In this document: positions 11,201 through 22,089 of the stretch, in pieces
Position numbering within the stretch: position 1 is the stretch's first letter
How the letters are laid out: every line of letters starts with the position of its first letter
From: Solicoccozyma terricola
Taxonomy: Eukaryota; Basidiomycota; Tremellomycetes; Filobasidiales; Piskurozymaceae
NCBI GenBank assembly: GCA_001600875.1
Contig: BCLD01000010.1
Span: 51,218-115,217 of the forward strand
Reading direction: 5' to 3'
DNA length: 64,000 nucleotides
Program-made: the position numbers and the translations under genes
Notes under the pieces: model-generated
Database searches by the model: none
The model's input: the letters and a program-made list of their open reading frames with translations, nothing else
Told to the model about the DNA's origin: nothing

Positions 11201-14004
11201 CTGGGCCTAACGGAAGAGCGCGTTCATCTACCGTCTCTGTCGTCAGCTCGTCGCCCTCCAAGCAAGGTGCCGTATCTTCTCTACGCAAGAGGCCGGGGGC
11301 AGCACGAAGGCTATCCGTGGGGATCTTTGGGTCACCTACATCCTCCAGCAAATCGACGAATCTCTTCCCGCTGCCTGGTCGTACGGCTCCGGGGACTACT
11401 ACGGCATTAGGCAATCAGAGTGCCATGGGTGTGAACGGTGCTACAGCGAGCGGCCAAAGGGCCGTCCCAAAGCCATCTCGACCTGTACCGCAGCATTATC
11501 ATGATGAGGAGCCAGCGCACTGGCTCAAGCGATTGCTGGATAACCTAACTCCTTCCGAGGTGGCCAGCGCTTTGGCATCGAAGTATGTGACATCTATGCA
11601 TATCTACGTTAGAGTGACACTCACACCTATCCCTTTCTACAGATCTGACCAGACTTACACGAAAGCACTGTATTTGTTCATGCGCAACTTCGACTTTCGT
11701 CAGGATGCACTCGACGTCGCTCTCCGCAAGTTGCTCATGGTGGTAGCGCTCCCTAGGGAAACACAGCAAATCGACAGAGTAGTGGAAGCCTTTGCCAAGC
11801 GATATGTGGAATGCCAGCAGGGCTTGTTCCTTGACCCAGGTGCGAACACCTGCCGATTCTAATTATGCCTGTCAATCGCCTACTAATATTACCTGCTGTC
11901 TTCCAGACCACGCCTATGTCCTAGCGTTCTCTTTGATGATGCTGCACACGGACGCGTTCAACAGGAATAACAAGCACAAGATGGCCAAGGCAGACTACGT
12001 GAAGAACACCAGATTGGATGGCATCCCCACGCTGGTTTTAGAGGTAGGTCGATGAGGTTTCTTCCATTTGCTGCCAAAATACTCATAACCTTCTTGCCCT
12101 CTGCCAGATATTCTTCGACAACATATGTTACACTCCATTCGTATACATGGAAGAAGAGGGCATTCCCATCGCGTTTGGCGTTGATAAGATAGCACCCGAC
12201 CATCCGTTCGGCGTCGCCTCGGGGGCTTCTGCGCCAATCGTCCTTCGTAACGGCAAGCTTGACATCTATGGCATGATAGCTTCGGGGACATTGCATTCTC
12301 TCAGGGTAGACCTGAAATCGGTCATCCCTCCTCTTGATCCATTCTCATGGTACGGAACTAGACCGTTTTTCAACTTTGCGCAAGTTCAGGCGGTCTTCAG
12401 CAGCGCGCCGACTCTGACAGTAATGGAGAACAAGCCAAGAAGGAGATCGGGGGCTGTGTTGGTCTCTACGGACGCTGGCATGGTCCCCGGTGCTGTCGGT
12501 CGGTCAGAGAACCGCGCTGGCAGTGTCGGCAGCCTAAACCTGAGGGTGGTCAAGGTCGGCTTGCTGAGCAGGAAAGGTAAGCCGATTTCTCATCACTTGC
12601 CGTTTTGGCCTGTTATTGACACTCTTTTCTGCTCAGACGATCTTCTAGAGGGTGGAAAGAAAGCAACAAACCGGAAATGGAAGAGTTGGAGTGTCATTTT
12701 GACGTCATCCCAGCTCATCTTCCTGAAAGATCCCACATGGGCCCTTAGCCTTCAGGACCACTTCGGAGTGGCTGAAGCTGGAAAGCAAGCCAATTTTCCT
12801 CGTATTGCTGGTTTTCGACCGGATGAGGTCTTCTCTCTGAAGCTGGCGTGTGGCCTATTTGACGTTGCATATGGCAAGGTGAGACTTTCGTAGCCTCATA
12901 TGTTGGACGGAGAGCCTGAGTAAGAATTGCTTCCGCAGTACGCCAATACATTTCGTCTGATCCTAGCGGAGGGTCGTCAATTCTTATTGCAAGCCCCGGA
13001 CGAGTTTGAGATGAACGAGTGGATTGAGAAGATCAACTTCGTGGCAACGTTCAAGACGGCTTCACTCAAGATCCGTCCATCTACGACGACTCTTTTGCCG
13101 GACCTTTCACAGGCCAAATTGTTGGCTGGCGATGAGCACAAACAGGGACCTGCTCCGCCTGGTCCTTTTCAAAATAGCCTGCCGACGGGCGTTGGCTCGA
13201 CCGAGACCGCATGGCCGTCCCCGGCGCGAGATCATGAGGTGGGTGACACGTACACCTGACCAAAAACCCGTCCGATCTGACTGCACTTCGTACCTACAGT
13301 CCAAGCTTGTTGAGTTCCGTCGCATCGCCGCTCCTATGGCAAAGACGATCGAAGAGAATCTACGCATCGCTCGCAACCTGGCCGTCCTCACTTCATTCCA
13401 GAAGGGCGGCAGAGACCGTATTGAGACAAGTCTCCGTCCCATGGGTGACCGCATTCGACATTCGCAGCTCGAGCTCGCGAGGCTACAGGCATGGATCGGC
13501 GTCCTCGAAGCCGATATCGCGGCTGGACAACATGTGGATTATACTGCTGGTGGAACGACCGCAAATTCCATCGCAACCACCAGGAGTCTTCCTCCGAGCT
13601 CTACGTTTGGAGCAGAAGACGACCTTGGACACGCTGTAGAGTCTCAGCTTGACGATCAAGGGATGAGTATCAGGCCAGCGTCGTCATTGACATTGCAGCA
13701 AGAGGGACATCGTCGTGTCAACGACGATTGGCAGCGACCTGCGGAAATGCACCGGTCTTCGTCTGCCTCCTTCCATACAGCGTGGGAAAGGGAGATCGCG
13801 TTACCATCACCGGACGTTGATGCGACGGCTGCATCTATTCCGCCAGAAGTCGAGACGCTGCAGTCCCCCTCGACGACTGAATCCGCTGCGCAAGAAAACG
13901 AACTGGAGGACTGGCAAAACATTCTTGATGACAAGCGAAGACACCTGGCTGATGTTCCCGTCGAAGGACTCCGCAAGCTGTCATTACGGATGGCTAAAGA
14001 TTAG
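8210..14004 (+). CDS. Sec7-PH guanine nucleotide exchange factor for Arf (Syt1/Sec73-like)
   Basis: A very large Arf-GEF that should activate Arf GTPases on Golgi or endosomal membranes. Exons 8210-8707, 8776-11582, 11643-11839, 11907-12043, 12108-12576, 12637-12878, 12939-13238 and 13300-14004 sum to 5355 nt, 1784 residues. The first ~1060 residues are Ser/Pro/Arg-rich and look disordered. The Sec7 domain follows: YTKALYLFMRNFDF, LRKLL, ALPRETQQIDRVVEAFA with the catalytic Glu finger, then HAYVLAFSLMMLHTDAFN. A split PH domain comes next (KWKSWSVILTSSQLIFLKD ... FRLILAEGRQFLLQA ... EMNEWIEKINF), then a coiled-coil-like region (LVEFRRIAAPMAKTIEENL) and a low-complexity tail. This layout matches Syt1/S. 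pombe Sec73. The N-terminus is uncertain (see 7703-8209). Confidence 0.88.
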
Positions 14005-14242
14005 ACGACTAGTGACGAAGAAAAAGACTTGTTGATCGAGTTGTAGACCTTAGTTGTACATCATTCCAATGTGACAAGGTAGAACGACTGCTCTGAGATG
14101 TTCCCCGCGGGGGAATGTCTGAGTTCACTAGCTAATTATCAAGATGGTGGTCGATGGCGATCACCAGTCTATGCGAAACAAAAGAATACAAGAAGTGGAC
14201 TGAGGCGCCGGAAAAGAATCAAACACGACGTCGCGAGCAATA

Positions 14243-15634
14243 TCACAACCGCTTCAATCCCCTCTTCGCCTTACTTGCCACAGACGGCCCAGCACCTCCC
14301 GTTGTCTTCCCACTGGTTGTCTTCGCGACCTTTGACCCACTGATCGCTCCGTTCGCATTCGTGGTTGTCGTTGGCAGGGCATTCGAGATTCCCAAACCCT
14401 TCTCCTCAGCGGCTGGTAGAAGCGCAGCAACTTGACCTTGTTGCAAGTGGGTTTGCAGAGGCTGAGGTGGGCGTCCAGACGAGAATGTTGATCCAGCTCC
14501 GATGGATGGAGAGGGAGAATGTGTCCGTCCCTTTGAAGTGGGAGAGAAGCTGCCAGAGGAAGAAGAAGTGCCGAGTTTGTGGTGGTTGGAAGTGGGTGTG
14601 GGTGTGGGTCGAGAGGTTGATGCGGTGGCATTGGTAAACTCGGGCGGTGGACGCTGCGGGGTATGCGAGCGGCGATTAGCTATTTGTCTCATCGATGTAT
14701 GAACTCGATATCCTGCTAACCTTTGGAGTCGCATGGATTCCCGTCATCAGCTGAGCCATCTGCTCCAGTAAATACCAATGTACGTATCAACAACCTCATT
14801 CACAGCGCATCGTTACCCGCAACCGCTGCTCACCTTGAAATACGAATCGTACTCCTCCAACAACAATTTTCCGGCTTCTTCATCCAATGCAGATTCGGGG
14901 TTTGGGACGATGAACAAACATTTGACAGTCTGTAAGCGATTCACTAGGAAGTCAGCGCGTCTGGATCTAAGTGATGCAAAAAAAAGAAACAAGCACGGAC
15001 GACTAAAACATGAGCAATCCCATATTCTCGCTTCCATCCCTTCTTCAGCGTATCCACACAAATCTCACCTAACAACGGCAGTCCGCGTATTCCGGTTAAT
15101 AAGCTGTGCGTTCTCTTTGTATCGAAAAACCAAAACAACTCACCAGCCTTTGAGATATTCGGATGAAAGATCTTGGTTAACATCGTGCCTAGAAGTGTCG
15201 AACATGATGATTAGTCAAATACCCCGGAATTTCCACTCATGCATCCGAACCATTTCCCTTCAGGCGTCCCGTACTCACACTTTGGTGGCATATTTGGGAA
15301 ATCAACATCCACGAAATCGAATCTGACACGAAAGAATCCGCCTTCATATGGAGTTCCCGCTGCATGAATGCCCGATGATCAGTCTTGCATCGACCTCTCA
15401 AGGAGCGTAGGTGTTACCACTCACCAGGTCCTTCGATCAGCCCCTCTACACTACCTAATAAATCATCTTCGTCAAAGCGGACTCGAACGCCTTCAGGTGG
15501 ATTTTTCGTCATGGAGGCGAGCTCCCGAGAAACGAGTCGAAGAGTTTGTGTCGTTGACTAGGAGGGTAGTCATGAAGGGGTTGTAAGCGAACAAAGGGGG
15601 AATGTGGGAGAAATCTTCAAAGTCGACGTACCAT
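14243..15634 (-). CDS. UBE2S: UBE2S-type E2 ubiquitin-conjugating enzyme
   Basis: E2 enzyme most like UBE2S, the APC/C partner that extends K11 chains in mitosis. The first exon is just the ATG (15632-15634), followed by GTACGT and an acceptor before 15557 ([16 protein letters not shown]). The UBC fold reads [51 protein letters not shown], then [12 protein letters not shown] with the catalytic Cys, GIAHVLVTVKCLF and [16 protein letters not shown]. This matches UBE2S better than other E2s. A Ser/Thr/Pro tail of about 110 residues follows and ends [10 protein letters not shown], resembling the C-terminal LR tail with which human UBE2S docks on APC/C. Introns were placed by phase; one donor (GTCCGT) is weak. 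Splicing into the tail frame uses the acceptor CCCCGCAG near 14662. Confidence 0.88.
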
Positions 15635-16384
15635 GGCAATTAGCTCTGATGGTTGTTGTTAGACGTGAGCCTGAACGTCTTGCGGGTTCAAGTAGACAAT
15701 CCTTGAACAACCCGTCTTGTATCGTAATTGACTGATGGTTGCTGTGGGTTATGGAAGAATTCAAAACAAATCCTTTGGATTCTATTCGGAGGGATGATAC
15801 GTAGGCACGTTGTAAGATCAGTAAAGGACTTTGTAGTTTGCCAAAGGCGATAAAGTGGATGTTGGAAGGCGTTTCAGAGGGGAGGGATGTTTATGGCGAT
15901 TCCTGAAGGATGACCGCACTCACAGCGGGTGATGTTTCGAAAAAAAAGGTGGGAGGGTGCGACCTCTAATCGATGCAGAGATGGTAGATGGTGGTTGTGG
16001 CTACGGATGTTGTGGATGTCACCGTCGACGATGGTGCTGGAAGATGGCAAGTCGCTCTCTTGTCACCTCAAACATAAACAAACCTCCTTCCCTGGGCGTG
16101 GGGCGACTAATGCTCGAATAATAAATAATCAAATTATATTCAAATCATCATCATCAACAACAGCGTCAATGCAGTAATATCATATCGCTCCATGGCACAA
16201 GCCACAGTATACCCGCGCAGTCTCGTTCGTGGCCCGTGTGGCTATGTACGTGTGTCTCTGTTACAAAAAGTAGGGGGAAAAACAGGGCAAGGGTCGTTTC
16301 GAGGGATTAGAGGAGCTATAGAATAGGATGTATGAGAGAGAGGGGAAAGGGTGGGGAGACGGAGCTGGGAGGCTCAATATTTCC
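15635..16384. other. Intergenic: UBE2S promoter and PBS2 3' flank
   Basis: About 750 bp between the 3' end of PBS2 and the start of the UBE2S homologue on the same strand. Short open frames are present, but none has recognisable content. The segment 16110-16170 is AT-rich. Confidence 0.5.
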
Positions 16385-19155
16385 TTACGACGACGCAGCA
16401 GCCACCTTCACCTCTGCGGGCTGAACTTTTCCATCAATCATCCCATTCAATGAATTGACTTTATTCGGAGACTCGGTCTTCAATGTCTCCTCCGTTATGG
16501 CCGCTCCATTGGAATCGACTTCAGCAGGCGCCAAAGTCCCTTGCGGCACTTGCGCATGTCCCTCCTGAATCTCCGGCGCACTAGAGCTGACCGTCTGTCC
16601 GCTACGTTGTCTTGCAGCCTTCGCTTCGAGAGCACGCTCTACCCAGCTTACCATGTCAACTTCTCGAGCGGCATCTTCGAGCATCCAGGGATGTTTCAGA
16701 AGTTGAGCGTAGGTGGGACGGGTCTCTGGAATTTTCCGGAGGCTAATGAGAGTTGATGTAAGCCAACGTGTTCACAAGCGGGAGACCACAATGCCCCTCC
16801 CCCCCCCCCCCCCCCCGCCCAACACACGCAGACTCACCAACTCGCAACAAAGTCCTGCGCATTATCCGAATACCCATCTGGTAACGTCGGTGGTGCCCCA
16901 TATACGATGGCTTGCAATTGTGCAAACATGTTGGAATACGTCTCGGGTGGATAGGGATAACATCCTTTGGCTAGTTCGATGATGGATAATCCAACGGACC
17001 AGACGTCAGATGACACGGTGTATGTACCGAGATTGTTTTGAGATTCGCCCTTGATTCTTTCGGGCTGGTGAGGCGGGGAAGAGAGTCAGTCGGAATGTGG
17101 GACGGGCATAGGGCAAGAGGTGGAAACAAGTACTCACTGCCATGTAACTTTGACACCCGATGTTGGTTTTTGCTAAACTTTTCTCGAGCTGGCCAGATAC
17201 TCCGAAATCGCATAACTTGACTTCACCCTTCTTGTTGACGAGTACGTTTGTTGGCTTGACGTCTGAGGGATGTTGTCATTCACGTCAGGGGAAAAGCTCG
17301 CCCTCGGCTTAGCCCTCATGACACCTCTCACCTCGATGCATGACCTCTAGCTCATCCTTCAAGAATCCAAGACCTTTGACCATACTCTTCGTAATTCTCG
17401 CCAAAACATCCTCTGGCACTCCATCACCATGCAGCGAATCCAGACTTCCTGCATCCATAAACTCCATACAGTAGTAGACACACGACTCGATTGTGAACGC
17501 TCCATAAAATTCGACAATCTCGGGTGCTACTGCTCGATGTAGAATATCTAGCTCCATGATGATAGCGTTCAGTTTGGCATCATCAAGTTCAAGGCGAATT
17601 TCCTAGCAAATACCGGCAGATATCAGCGAATTTGGCCACGGGGTTCATACAAGTGAGAGTCAAGTGAGCAAACTCACCTTCATCGCCATCATCACCTTGG
17701 TCGGTCGATGGTACACTTTCTGCACCGTTCCATAATTCCCTCGGCCTAGCTCTTCCCGCAACTCCATCTCGTCCATCTTGATTTTGAACGAATGTCCGTT
17801 TGAGAAATCGACTCCCTCGGAGTGGATGACTGCTCTTGATGAGAAATTCAATCGTCCACTCGGGTCACTGAATGCAAAAGAAGAACTGTATTAGCATTCC
17901 AACGATCAGGTACTGCTTCCACAACAAAAATGGAAAAAAAAAAATGAAAACCCACACTATACGGGAGAAATTACTAAAAGCCGAGTGTCCACCAGTTCCT
18001 CCACTTGCACCGCCCGATTGCCCATCTTTTGCTCCACCCAGCGTACCCTGCCCCATTCCCATCTGGCTCAGTGTCATACCAGGAATACCAGGTCTTCTTA
18101 ATTTTCCCATTCCTGGTAAACCGGAAGGACCTGCTGACCCTCCAATTGGTCCCATCACTGGTCTACCTCCTGGTCCCGCTCCACCACTACCACTACCACT
18201 ACTTGTTCCTCCAGCGCCAGCAGCTGCAGCAGCTGCAGCAGCTCTCCTCGCAGCCAATCCCCCCATTCCCATCGCCGGTCCACCCGCACTAGGCCGAGGT
18301 CCGATAGGTGGTCCTCGGGAATGTATGGACGGTACAATAGGTGAGGATGCTGCTCGAGGGACAGATCCGTTGCTTCCTTGATTTGCAGCGGCGGCTGCGG
18401 AAGCTAGGAGTGCCGACATGGAAGTCGGATCAGGTCCTCCAGCTGATGGAGGAGTAGAAGTCTGTGATCCTTGTGGTCCCGCATTACTTGTACCTGCCGC
18501 TGCTCTCCTTGACATCTAGATTGTATAAAAAGCATTTCAGTATACCGATCTTGAAACCCCTTCCGCAGACTACAAATTGTTCCAAACTTACCGCATCCAT
18601 CTTCGCTTGTAAACTAGGTGGTAACCTCGATTGACCCATTCCCATTCCACCAGTTTGATTCGGACCCATCCTACCTGCCATACCCATCGGTATTCTTCCG
18701 CCTCCCATCGGTGGTTTACCTACTACTCCAGGTCGAGGACGCTGTTGTCCTGCGATTGTGGAAGGTGGTGGTCGAGTGGAAGGTGAAGTCGGTGTTTGTG
18801 ATCCACCCAAAGGAACAGATGTGGAAGGAGAGTTGGGTGAGGAAATCATATCCCGTGCTTTGACAGCTGAAGATGGTGAAGTTAACGAGTTGGATGTGGG
18901 AGGAGGTGCAACTTGAGTGGTATCAGTTTGTGTCGAGGGTATTGATACACCACTCGTTGAATCGTTCGCCAAAGGTTTAGATTCTCCATCTTTCAGGTTT
19001 AATGTCTCAATGTCATTTGAAATTGATTCTGCGGAGGCCTCGGCCTGGTCAGCGGTTGTAGCGGTTGTAGCGGAAGTGGTGGTGGTTGAAGTAGGTATGG
19101 AGGAGGAGGACTCTGCTGGCATGGTGCTATCGTTAGCTGGAGATGTTGACGACAT
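16385..19155 (-). CDS. PBS2: MAP kinase kinase of the HOG pathway (Pbs2)
   Basis: Dual-specificity MAPKK that should phosphorylate the Hog1 p38-type MAPK on osmotic and other stress. It starts at ATG 19153-19155. The first ~380 residues over two exons are a Ser/Thr/Pro then Gly/Pro/Ala-rich scaffold-type N-terminus. The kinase domain begins [19 protein letters not shown] (glycine loop), with the catalytic Lys in MAMKE, then [40 protein letters not shown] and the activation loop [18 protein letters not shown], which is nearly identical to yeast Pbs2 and keeps both phosphosites. Then [10 protein letters not shown] and a C-terminal tail of about 90 residues ending AAASS. Introns are short; one holds an 18-base C run (16799-16816). 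The Pbs2 call rests on the activation loop and the [16 protein letters not shown] region. Confidence 0.92.
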
Positions 19156-21031
19156 GATGGAGATTTTAACGTTTTTGAAATTGGAAGGAAAAAAAAACGC
19201 CGTTCACTTGTGTCCGCAGACTGATAGATCGTAAGCTGCCTCGAGATTTGAAACCTTGCTGAGTGCGTTCGTCGTCTTTCCACTCAAATCCGGAAGGACT
19301 TTCGAAACTTTAACCAAAGTCGCCGAAGAAGTTCCAGTCGCTCCAGAACAAAAAAGTTGTCCGCGCGCACAATCAAGTTGGTTAAAAAAAGAACTCGTTG
19401 TAGAATATTGCCAAGTCGAACAGCCCGTTCTTTTCGCAGTTGAGAAAGATCCTATTTCGTCCCAATGATCCCAAATACGTTACGCCCTCAAGGTTATTCT
19501 ATACTCGTAGCACAAAGGTATTATGGACCATGCGGGGATTTTGCGTATTTCTGAGAATGGTTGATAATCGACGGATAACGATGAAAAGAATACGAAAGTC
19601 TGATCCGGAAAGAGGAGAGAAGGTCAATTTTGAATCCGTGGTGTTACTATGCTTTCGCTTCGGCGGACGGTCGAATGCAGGTCCCGTAGATGGCTGAAAA
19701 GATCAAGCTCCTATCCACGTCTTAGCAGTCGGTTGGATTTGCTGTGCACTTTGATACCCGTGCTAGTCGGTGAAGTTCTGACGGCTGAAGAACTACCGAA
19801 CGATATGGATACCCCGTGTCCGGTGTAATATGTGAAACGTCGATCAGATCGTGATGTGTGGAATGATATTTGAGTTGGAAAATAATGGGGGAAAATTACT
19901 TGATATGCCGAAATGCGGCCTCGGGATGGATTCTAGCTAGTTGGATGACGATGTCCCGATTGACAACTGACCCGTGCCATGCGGGATTTGGCCGTCCGGC
20001 AGCGGGACATGCGGGGTACAGCAGTGGCGAACACCGTGTATCGCTCACTGTCCTACTCCCAAATTGCCATCCAGGTCTCCGTCTCCGTCTCCTCTCGCTG
20101 GATGCAGCAGCGGTTGAATACTCACAGCGGTCTGACACTCTCCACGCTCGGCGTAATCCTTCGTGCCAGCGATAACCTACATCGGCTGCATAAAACGTAA
20201 CCGATATGTTCATACCTTAATCTCAACAGTGTCGAGATAAGCCCTACTAATCAACAACACCCGATGACCGCACACTCCTTCATTTCTCGTCCCAGAAGTA
20301 TGAGCTCATTTGCCCTATCCAAACGTAATACCACGTCGTCCCACTCGATCAAAGATGTTTGTGATCCTCCATCCAAACAATTCGATCGAAGATCCAAATT
20401 CCCACAGAATGGTGGGGATTCGGGCTCTGTTGCGGAGTAAATGCGTCACCCGTCGGAATTCCCACAGATTCCAGCTCAGTTGCTTTAGTTTGATTTTTAA
20501 AAAGGAAACAGTGGGATTTAGAAGCTAAACCATTAAATTGTTTTCTTCCCCCGATCGCCATCTACGCGAAGCGAACGCCTTGGTGTAATGGAGCCCCACT
20601 GTTTCCGTCTTCATCGATCGATCATGCGCCCCCTCTCTCTCTCTTCGATCCCAACCGGGTGTTTCCGTGGATCACGTTATTCACATATCCTCGTGCGAAT
20701 GAGATTCAACCAGACCCTCCCTCCCCCATTCACGTTCATTCCGTCACCCGGACTAGGAAATCGCGCGATCGAAGTCGATTTTCCTCGTGCATCAACTCGG
20801 GGAAATCGATCGTGGAAACCCGCTCGATGGTGTACAACTATCGGTTAGTTAGGCTCGATGTGGGGAACATATGGAATGACGTCGAACCCTTTTCGCCATC
20901 TGATGAGGATCGGGGAATTGGACAATCGTCTATATAATACAGGCTCTTTAGTTACAAAGAGAGTCCCCCTTCTTCTTTTCCACAATTCTAACCCTCAATA
21001 ACCTCATTCAATCAAATTTCATTTAACAAAT
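19156..21031. promoter_or_regulatory. 1.9 kb divergent intergenic region between PBS2 and a small repeat protein gene
   Basis: This is one of the longest non-coding regions in the window. Close to the rightward gene it has four CGATCG palindromes (20383, 20615, 20766, 20807), a 13-bp near-repeat AATTCCCACAGAAT / AATTCCCACAGATT at 20398 and 20458, a CCCCT stress-element-like core near 20629 and a TATATAA box at 20931. No conserved coding frame is visible. The features suggest a strongly regulated promoter; the regulators are not known. Confidence 0.55.
20931..20937 (+). promoter_or_regulatory. TATA box (TATATAA)
   Basis: TATATAA lies about 95 bp upstream of the ATG at 21032, a position compatible with a core promoter for a strongly induced gene. 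Most genes in the window lack such a clear TATA box. Confidence 0.6.
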
Positions 21032-21508
21032 ATGTCTACCTACAAGCCAAGCGAGGTAAGTCTATACCGATACTCCTTAACTACCCAGACTGGCTATCGA
21101 TTATCGTCTGACCTTCGGATTTTTTTGTCTTTCTTCAGCACGATGGTCTCAAGCAAGACGGTACCCCAGACAAGCGTGTATCTAGCGAGCACGGTAGGTC
21201 AAGCCCCCAACCCCACACACCCCCACACCCCCACCCCTTCTCCTCCATCTTCCACTCACCGAAGACCATCCAACTAACATCATCATCTAATTCATCTTAC
21301 AGGATTCGGTGGTTCCGATGGACCAGACCCACATGTAGAGGGCGCCAAGGGTGGCAAGTCCTCCGGCAACACTGGCTCTGCATCTGACGGTAGCAACAGC
21401 AACAGGAACAGTAACAATAGCAACCAGGAGGGTGACAACTACAAACCTACGGAGAACGATGGTCTTAAGCAGGATGGTACCCCAGATGGTCGAGTTAAGG
21501 GCAATTAA
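21032..21508 (+). CDS. Small hydrophilic protein with a duplicated YKP..DGLKQDGTPD motif
   Basis: Three exons (21032-21055, 21139-21193, 21303-21508; 285 nt) encode 94 residues. The protein carries the motif YKPxExDGLKQDGTPDxRV twice, once near the N-terminus (split by intron 1) and once at the very C-terminus. Between the copies is EHGFGGSDGPD followed by a Gly/Ser/Asn-rich linker. It has no hydrophobic segment and is very polar, like LEA-type or stress-induced hydrophilins. I do not know a named family. Splice sites are canonical (GTAAGT, GTAGGT) and the phases agree. The TATA box and structured promoter point to inducible, strong expression, but the role is unknown. Confidence 0.75.
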
Positions 21509-22089
21509 AGTGGGAAGATTTGGTGTTATCACTTCATGGGATCACTCAATGGGAGGGATATATCAGAATTAAAGCTGCCGAGAAGAAGAAGCAATGAATC
21601 AGAAGGTTTGTTTGTAGTAGGAAGTGAACAAAGAAGCGAAATAAATACGAATTCTCGCAAGAAGATTGAGGTCACCGCTGATGAAGTCGTCGCTTAACTC
21701 AGAGCTTCACATACTCTTGTTTGTTAGATGCATCATGGTGTAAATGTCCTTTTTGCGCCTGCTGAGTTCAAACCATCTAGCCGCGTACAAATTGGCTCTT
21801 CCAGGAGTTGCCAAAGTATGTAGAAGATGTACCGGGATCCGTCTGAGTCTTGGGACAGGCTCATTTCGCTGCTGCTCAGTGCAAAGCCTCGGTCGATTGC
21901 TTGTCGGTGGCAAATTCCAAAAAAGAGTCGAGGGACGGATGACGTCATCAGTCTGAGAATTGTAAACAACCCAACCCCTCTTCCATGTATTCGAGCCCCC
22001 AACAATCTTTTTACATCTATCATCTGGCAAGGCGCCCGGAACGATTCAGAAACTGCCACCAATCTAAGAACAAGACCACTCGGTGCGTT
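21509..22089. other. Intergenic region
   Basis: This is the 3' flank of the small repeat protein and the promoter of the next gene. A frame open from 21985 runs in phase into the next gene and contains an earlier ATG (21985), so translation could begin there. No other feature is evident. Confidence 0.45.

Noticed and set aside
10871..11410. Overlapping frames within the Sec7 gene's disordered region
   Set aside because: They are antisense or shifted readings of a Ser/Pro-rich coding exon and carry no independent start context or domain.
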